Positions 33,150-37,225 of a stretch of DNA of 37,225 nt are shown here, in pieces. The stretch covers positions 1 through 37,225 of the forward strand of contig CABUBZ010000011.1 in NCBI GenBank assembly GCA_902489945.1. The letters run 5' to 3'. The notes beneath the pieces are model-generated. The model searched no databases, had not been told where the DNA came from, and saw only the letters and a list, made by a program, of their open reading frames with translations. The position numbers were made by a program, and so were the translations under genes. Each line of letters begins with the position of its first letter. Positions within the stretch are counted from its first letter, which is position 1. Source of the DNA: an uncultured Collinsella sp. (GTDB lineage: Bacteria > Actinomycetota > Coriobacteriia > Coriobacteriales > Coriobacteriaceae).

Positions 33150-33187
33150 AATGGCTCTGATTCCTTTTTAGGACCAGAGCCATTTTC
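33150..33187 (+). terminator. probable terminator after the tRNA genes
   Basis: AATGGCTCTG (33150-33159) pairs perfectly with CAGAGCCATT (33175-33184) around a 15-nt loop, followed by TTC; a short T tail. Confidence 0.65.
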
Positions 33188-33208
33188 ATATATATGCCGG
33201 GACCCCAC

Positions 33209-33240
33209 ATCCCCTCCTAAGTTGCGGTGAAATAGTTCCT
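33209..33240. repeat. 32-bp inverted repeat, left end of the AbiEi-like unit
   Basis: ATCCCCTCCTAAGTTGCG and onward; identical, over 32 bases in reverse complement, to 34576-34607. It overlaps the left half of palindrome copy 2. Confidence 0.9.
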
Positions 33241-33288
33241 GGATAAGCCGCAAAAGCTGTTATCTAGGAACTATTTCACCGCAACTTA
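33218..33288. repeat. palindromic repeat element, copy 2
   Basis: Left arm from TAAGTTGCGGTGAAATAG at 33218 pairs for 29 bp (one G-U) with the right arm ending at 33288; 13-nt loop. Inner stem is TTCCT/AGGAA, unlike copy 1. Its flank shows it is in inverse orientation to copies 1 and 3. Confidence 0.9.
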
Positions 33289-33349
33289 TTGAGGCTGAGC
33301 GGTCTGGGTCGATGATGGGTTCTGTTGTCGAGAAGATGAGGACAGCCGG

Positions 33350-34357
33350 TCAGGAGTCTGCGTAGGGTTTTGTGGTTGGAATACCGTAGCCGCGCATCAT
33401 GGAGCCGAACGCTTTGACATCGTAGGTGTCTGAGAGCTTGAAATGAATGACGTTGTGGCCCATGGCACGCAGGTTCGCGTCACGCACGAGGGCATCTCGA
33501 TAGGTTTTTGCCGCAGCATGTTCCGAATCATTTTGGGCATCGTCCTCAAACTTGCCTAGTCCATGCAGCTCAGCCAGCATCCAAGAGCCGTTTGGCATTT
33601 GCCAGCCGTAATCTGCCAAATAATAGCCGGCGTTTCCCGGTCGAGTGATTTCAACCTGAAGTTCGGGAGCGGCAACTCCCGCCAGAATCATTGCCGCCCG
33701 CGCTTCGGATTCTCCACTGTTATCCGATCTGCCATCCATGTGTTCAAAAACGTCAAATGCACGCGCGATACCGTGCAGTCCACGGCAGTTCGCTTGTGCA
33801 TATGAACGCAATTCTTCACGTTCGACACCGTACTCACGAGCCAGCCCGTCGACATAGCCTAGTGCATATCGAAAGGCGCTCGTTCGGGCGATGTCGACCA
33901 CCGTGCGATATGGATCCGTTAACGTAAACGGGCCGAGCTGCCATACGTCGCCCGGCCGCCAGCGTCGGTATTCAACGAATTCGTACGTATCGCGCCTGGT
34001 GGAACGCGGCAGCAGCACTTGCACCTTGTCGAGAAGTGAATATGCAGAACCGATGCCATAGAGCAGTGCCGCCGTTGCTCCACAAAACACGGCATCCGGT
34101 TCAACGACTGCAATAGCGGATGCCAATTGAAAGATGCGATCTTCGACGCCGAGGTCATTCCAATACGCGGGATCAGCGTAGACATGGTTGTAGAGTCGAA
34201 TAATCATCTCTTTTTGCATGAGCGCGTAGGCACAGCGTTCATCCCATTTTTTGGTAGCTACAAACAGATGCCCGCCATGATGGGCCTCGAATAACCGGAA
34301 GAACAGCTCTACTTGCGGTTTGGAACAGCGTTTATCATGACTCATTTTCGACCCCAT
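33350..34357 (-). CDS. AbiEi-like antitoxin-type protein with C-terminal nuclease-like region
   Basis: A 335-residue protein with a layout like actinobacterial type IV AbiEi-family proteins. The N-terminal half has a winged-helix-like start (MQKEMIIRLYNHVYADP), AVFCGATAALLYGIG, and TDPYRTVVDIARTSAFRYALGYVDGLAREYGV. The C-terminal part, ADYGWQMPNGSWMLAELHGLGKF...RDALVRDANLRAMGHNVIHF, resembles the DUF559/Vsr-like endonuclease fold with the usual E-x-DG replaced by ELHG, so catalysis is doubtful. The ATG at 34355-34357 has no good ribosome site; ATG 34345 is an alternative. It is bounded by inverted 32-bp repeats and has lower GC than its neighbours. No AbiEii partner is adjacent. Function is not known. 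Confidence 0.6.
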   Translation of the reverse strand: MGSKMSHDKRCSKPQVELFFRLFEAHHGGHLFVATKKWDERCAYALMQKEMIIRLYNHVYADPAYWNDLGVEDRIFQLASAIAVVEPDAVFCGATAALLYGIGSAYSLLDKVQVLLPRSTRRDTYEFVEYRRWRPGDVWQLGPFTLTDPYRTVVDIARTSAFRYALGYVDGLAREYGVEREELRSYAQANCRGLHGIARAFDVFEHMDGRSDNSGESEARAAMILAGVAAPELQVEITRPGNAGYYLADYGWQMPNGSWMLAELHGLGKFEDDAQNDSEHAAAKTYRDALVRDANLRAMGHNVIHFKLSDTYDVKAFGSMMRGYGIPTTKPYADS

Positions 34358-34529
34358 GGTCTCGAGGGGGAGTGAATGACACTACGCTATCCCATATTTG
34401 GTCCGCCAGACCTTGCCATGAACTGACCAAAAGCTTGACGGGGCAGGTCAGAGTTATGAGTCAGAGCCAAACATATCGGCAAACGGTTGATTAGTGCCCC
34501 TCGGCGGCACTTAAAACCACCCTTACAGA

Positions 34530-34597
34530 AAGTTGCGGTGAAATAGTTCCTGAAAAGCTCGAATAAGCCTTAATCAGGAACTATTTCACCGCAACTT
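34530..34597. repeat. palindromic repeat element, copy 3
   Basis: AAGTTGCGGTGAAATAG at 34530 begins a 24-nt arm pairing perfectly with 34574-34597; 20-nt loop. Same orientation as copy 1 by its AGGAGGGG flank. Confidence 0.9.
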
Positions 34598-34607
34598 AGG
34601 AGGGGAT
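34576..34607. repeat. 32-bp inverted repeat, right end of the AbiEi-like unit
   Basis: Exact reverse complement of 33209-33240, and it overlaps the right half of palindrome copy 3. Confidence 0.9.
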
Positions 34608-34642
34608 GGGGCTGAGGGGCGGGTGATGCCGTTGCCTGTCGG

Positions 34643-35119
34643 TTAGTGGCGACCGTGGTGGCGGAGCTTGTCGATGGTGGAGTCGGTGCTTCGGCTGCGG
34701 GCTTCGGCGGCGCGGTCGCGAGCGTCGGCTGCGGTTTGGCGCTTTCGGCGGTAATCGATCATGCCTTGGATGATGGGCTTACCAAAGCTCACGACATCAT
34801 CGTTGTAGATGGCGGTTCGGGCTGCGAGGAGGCAGTCGGTAAAGTCCATATGGGTCTTGCCAAAAAGTTTGACGGCAAGGGCGACAACGGTGGGCTCGTC
34901 GACCATGACGTCATCGAGCAGCCTTTTCATGGCCGCAGCAATCTCAACGCGGGGAACCTTATAGACGTCGCGCAGCGTGACCACGACGCGCGTGATGATT
35001 TCGGGATAGACACGAGCGGTGCGCGTGGCGATGACCTTGGCGGCGCGCGGTGACAGGACTTCGTCGTCGTCAAGCAGGTAGCGTAGGATGACGGTCTCGT
35101 CGATGATGGTGCTACTCAT
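34643..35119 (-). CDS. PIN-domain protein (putative toxin, altered active site)
   Basis: A 158-residue PIN-like protein, likely the toxin partner of the upstream RelB-type gene (8-nt overlap of the coding regions). The first PIN aspartate is kept in IIDETVILRYLLDDDE (D7), and the C-terminal pair in MDFTDCLLAA (D92, D95), with VVSFGK completing the fold. The second acidic position, usually Glu in a PExxxEVVxxL context, reads PEIITRVVVTL with R44, so metal binding may be impaired. The basic tail (DYRRKRQTAADARDRAAEARSRS) is unusual. ATG 35117-35119. Confidence 0.75.
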   Translation of the reverse strand: MSSTIIDETVILRYLLDDDEVLSPRAAKVIATRTARVYPEIITRVVVTLRDVYKVPRVEIAAAMKRLLDDVMVDEPTVVALAVKLFGKTHMDFTDCLLAARTAIYNDDVVSFGKPIIQGMIDYRRKRQTAADARDRAAEARSRSTDSTIDKLRHHGRH

Positions 35120-35435
35120 GGATATCTACTTCCTCGGGACCCAAAATCGAATCGTCGCTTTCTGTGGCAAGGTATTCAATCCAGGCATTGCGCTCCTCGG
35201 AGCGGCGATTGGGGTCACCGTATGCTTTGAGCGATCCATAGGCGGCGGTGCCGTCCTTTGAGCGCACGGCGACCGGCTGAAAGGGGAGCTTGCGCATCAA
35301 AATGCTCTGCGCGACAAATAGACGGACGGCCTCGGCGAGCGATGTGCCCATGGCGTCGTAGAGATGTTCGGCATGCTGCTTGTCTTCCTCGCGAATGCGC
35401 ACCTGCAGGATGGCTCGTTTTTGAGTCGATGACAT
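35112..35435 (-). CDS. RelB/DinJ-type antitoxin
   Basis: Ribbon-helix-helix type antitoxin with the RelB/DinJ pattern: AILQVRIREEDKQHAEHLYDAMGTSLAEAVRLFVAQSILMRKLPFQP at the N-terminus, then a toxin-binding tail. 107 residues. ATG 35433-35435 follows AAGGGG at a good distance; a longer frame upstream is not conserved-looking. The PIN gene starts inside its last codons, the normal toxin-antitoxin arrangement. RelB-type antitoxins usually pair with RelE/YafQ toxins, so the PIN partner is unusual. Autoregulation through the palindrome at 35526-35549 is possible. Confidence 0.8.
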   Translation of the reverse strand: MSSTQKRAILQVRIREEDKQHAEHLYDAMGTSLAEAVRLFVAQSILMRKLPFQPVAVRSKDGTAAYGSLKAYGDPNRRSEERNAWIEYLATESDDSILGPEEVDIHE

Positions 35436-35525
35436 CACTGGACCCCTTAATGAGCGTGCAATATAGTCGGTCAAATGCGGCATGTGCCGATACTTGAGCA
35501 TCTTATAACGATTACTTTATTTCGC

Positions 35526-35549
35526 TCAAGTAAATAACCATTAACTTGA
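35526..35549. promoter_or_regulatory. 24-nt palindrome, candidate operator
   Basis: TCAAGTAAAT (35526-35535) and ATTAACTTGA (35540-35549) are inverted repeats with nine of ten bases paired, spacer AACC. It overlaps the -35 element of the candidate hydN-side promoter and lies 90 nt before the antitoxin start. Confidence 0.5.
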
Positions 35550-35573
35550 ATACAAGCGTAGTACATCTAAAAT
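35546..35573 (+). promoter_or_regulatory. candidate promoter toward hydN
   Basis: TTGAAT (35546-35551) and TAAAAT (35568-35573) with a 16-nt spacer; long leader of about 280 nt to hydN would result. Confidence 0.3.
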
Positions 35574-35658
35574 GAGAGCGCGTAAAAATCTCTGAGGCGT
35601 ACGCATGTAATACACTCACCTTTATAGCTTCTAGAGAATAATTCCAACCTGCCAAAAC

Positions 35659-35684
35659 CCCTGCAATACACCCGTAATGCAGGG
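35659..35684. promoter_or_regulatory. 26-nt palindrome upstream of hydN
   Basis: CCCTGCAATAC (35659-35669) and GTAATGCAGGG (35674-35684) pair with one A-A mismatch around ACCC. It may be an operator, or a hairpin in the leader. Confidence 0.5.
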
Positions 35685-35862
35685 CCTATGCTCAAGTTTG
35701 CCAGCTGCAACTGCGTATATTTAGCCTGTATATCGTTGGAGGAACTCTATCGAAGTGCCTGTTTCGCCGCATGCGCTCGATACGTCGATGCCGGACCACG
35801 GGCGGTCCGGGACAACGTCGACAGAGTCTCTCCGGCATGGGATTCAGGAGGGAGTGAACAAC

Positions 35863-36381
35863 ATGGGCAATAAACGAGTCGTGGCTGATTCCTCGCGCTG
35901 CATTGGGTGCCAAACCTGTATGGCGGCGTGCATTGAGGCACACGATATCCCCGGCAACATCGCCGCACCTCGCTTGCGCGTAACGCGCACCTACGAGATC
36001 TCCGCGCCGGTGGCATGTCACCACTGCGAGGACGCTCCGTGCGCGAAGGCTTGTCCTACGGGCGCCTTGTTCTTTGATCCAAAGAACCATCGTATCGGCG
36101 TCAACGAGGACAACTGCATCGGCTGCAAGAGCTGCGTCATGGCCTGCCCCTTTGGCGCCGTGAGCGTGGCGACCACGCAGGTCCCCGTCTTGATGGGCGA
36201 CGTGCGCGTGGGTTCGCAGACAAAGAGCTTCGTGCTCAAGTGCGACCTGTGCGTGGACCGTCCCGGCGGTCCGGCGTGTGCCGAGGCGTGTCCGACCAAG
36301 GGCCTCACCCTGGTAGACGAGGAGCGTCTGGCAGAACTGACTGCCGAGCGTGCCCGCGCCACCATCGAAAACGAGGCGTAA
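35863..36381 (+). CDS. hydN: HydN-like 4Fe-4S electron-transfer protein
   Basis: Small ferredoxin-like protein that carries electrons for formate dehydrogenase H or hydrogenase. The 172 residues hold four [4Fe-4S] motifs: CIGCQTCMAAC (13-23), CHHCEDAPCAKACP, CIGCKSCVMACP and CDLCVDRPGGPACAEACP, the HydN/HycB layout. ATG 35863 is chosen because AGGAGG is about ten bases upstream; GTG 35854 is also in frame but too close. fdhF follows after 74 nt on the same strand, matching the hydN-fdhF pairing of formate hydrogenlyase loci. Confidence 0.93.
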   Translation: MGNKRVVADSSRCIGCQTCMAACIEAHDIPGNIAAPRLRVTRTYEISAPVACHHCEDAPCAKACPTGALFFDPKNHRIGVNEDNCIGCKSCVMACPFGAVSVATTQVPVLMGDVRVGSQTKSFVLKCDLCVDRPGGPACAEACPTKGLTLVDEERLAELTAERARATIENEA

Positions 36382-36416
36382 GCGTCGGGCGACAGGCCCA
36401 ATGATTGTCAAATAAG

Positions 36417-36432
36417 TACCGAGTATTCGGTA
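36417..36432. promoter_or_regulatory. palindrome TACCGA gtat TCGGTA between hydN and fdhF
   Basis: Perfect 6-bp arms around a 4-nt loop, 23 nt before fdhF. Either an operator or a small processing hairpin. Confidence 0.35.
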
Positions 36433-36455
36433 GCAGAGAAAGGAAGGAGGGTGTC

Positions 36456-37225
36456 ATGGAGAAGCATAAAGTGATCTGCCCGTACTGCGGCGCCGGTTGC
36501 CAGTTTAACCTCTTGGTCCAAAACGGCCAAGTTGTGGGTACCGAACCGCTCAACGGCATCACCAATCAGGGCGAGCTGTGCCTTAAGGGCATGAGCGGCT
36601 ACGACTTCATCAACGACACCAAGATCTTGACTCCTCGCGTACTGCACCCGATGATCCGCCGCACCAAGGGCGCGGATCTTGAGCGCGTAAGCTGGGACGA
36701 GGCACTGGATTTCACCGCATCTAAGATGCAGGCCATAATTGACGAATATGGTCCTAACGCTGTCATGACCACCGGCTCCTCGCGAGGCGGCGGCAATGAG
36801 GCGAATTACGTCATGCAGAAGTTTACGCGTGCGTGCATCGGCACCCACAGCGTAGACAACTGCGCCCGTACTTGACACGGCCCTACTGTCCTCGGTCTGA
36901 TGGACACGGTTGGTTCAGGTTGCATGTCATGCTCCATCCCCGGTATGGAGGATGCGGGCTGCATTTTCCTCTTCGGCTATAACCCTGCCGATTCGCACCC
37001 CATCGTCGCAAGGCGTATCGTGCGAGCCAAAGAAAAGGGTTGCAAGATCATCGTCGCCGATCCGCGCCATATCGAAACCGCGCGTATCGCCGATCTCTAC
37101 CTTCCGATCAAGAACGGTTGCAATGTTGCGTTCCTCAACGCCTTTGCCAACTGTCTGGTCAACGATGGCCTCTACGACAAGGAATTCGTCGCCGAGCACA
37201 CGAACGGCTTTGACGAGTGGTGGGA
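36456..37225 (+). CDS. fdhF: formate dehydrogenase H, selenocysteine-containing (3' end outside window)
   Basis: Molybdopterin enzyme oxidising formate to CO2. The frame starts at ATG 36456 behind AGGAAGGAGG. [4Fe-4S] ligands are C8, C11, C15 and C42 (CPYCGAGC and LCLKG), as in E. coli FdhH. The in-frame UGA at 36873-36875 is codon 140, in the context NCART-Sec-HGPTVLGL, matching E. coli Sec140 in number and surroundings. It continues FLFGYNPADSHPIVARRIV and IVADPRHIETARIADLYLPIKNG to the window edge, 256 codons plus two bases. With HydN next to it, it is a soluble FdhH-type subunit and probably part of a formate hydrogenlyase. Confidence 0.96.
36887..36906 (+). promoter_or_regulatory. bacterial SECIS element of fdhF
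   Basis: TGTCC (36887-36891) pairs with GGACA (36902-36906), and TC with GA inside, leaving a GGTCT apical loop (36894-36898) and one bulged T on the 3' side. The loop begins 22 bases from the T of the UGA (counted as base 1), the same offset as GGUCU in E. coli fdhF. Confidence 0.75.

Larger units (their letters stand above)
35436..35862. other. 427-nt control region between antitoxin and hydN
   Basis: AT-rich at its centre, no gene. It contains two palindromes and a candidate promoter listed separately. No sigma-54 promoter (GG-N10-GC) or canonical FNR site was recognised. Confidence 0.5.

Noticed and set aside
33209..34607. Insertion sequence with transposase
   Set aside because: Inverted repeats are real, but the enclosed protein has no DDE or HUH transposase motifs and no target duplication was seen.

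Overview
The window looks like chromosome from an anaerobic, high-GC actinobacterium of the Coriobacteriia, most probably Collinsella or a close relative. This is an inference from GC-rich codon use, AAAGG/GGAGG ribosome sites, frequent TTG/GTG starts, and the gene content (CyuA, C_GCAxxG_C_C protein, BrnQ, HydN and a selenocysteine formate dehydrogenase). No phage, insertion sequence or CRISPR array was found.

Layout. 1-9920: housekeeping and amino-acid genes: a Cof-type HAD phosphatase, argG and argH, ndk, rpiB, the cysteine desulfidase cyuA, a second HAD hydrolase, and rpsA with four S1 domains. 10201-18651: RNase P RNA (rnpB), a YigZ protein, a C_GCAxxG_C_C protein, an O-acetylhomoserine sulfhydrylase-type PLP enzyme, a DHA2-type MFS transporter, xpt, a short GGQ release-factor-like protein, a diacylglycerol-kinase-type lipid kinase and a ClC channel.

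18862-31454 is a metal and selenium block, all on the plus strand: moeA-mogA (molybdenum cofactor), modA-modB-modC (molybdate uptake, ModB with an unusual large extracytoplasmic N-terminal domain), two tandem HgdB/double-cubane-type iron-sulfur proteins with their ATP-driven activase, then selD-yedF-DUF3343-cysteine desulfurase. SelD is itself a selenoprotein (in-frame UGA at codon 17). The first HgdB-type gene is cut by an in-frame amber codon. brnQ and two tRNA genes (Pro-TGG, Gly-TCC) follow.

33200-35435 is an accessory patch: an AbiEi-like protein bounded by exact 32-bp inverted repeats, and a RelB/PIN toxin-antitoxin pair. 35863 to the end starts a formate dehydrogenase H locus, hydN then fdhF, with UGA selenocysteine at codon 140; the window ends inside fdhF. 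Molybdate uptake, cofactor assembly, selenophosphate synthesis and sulfur/selenium mobilisation upstream together supply what this Mo-Se enzyme needs.

The main unexplained structures are three copies of a roughly 70-bp near-perfect palindrome whose stems covary, a second family of roughly 100-nt hairpins after each HgdB-type gene, the interrupted HgdB-type gene, and the extra domain of ModB.
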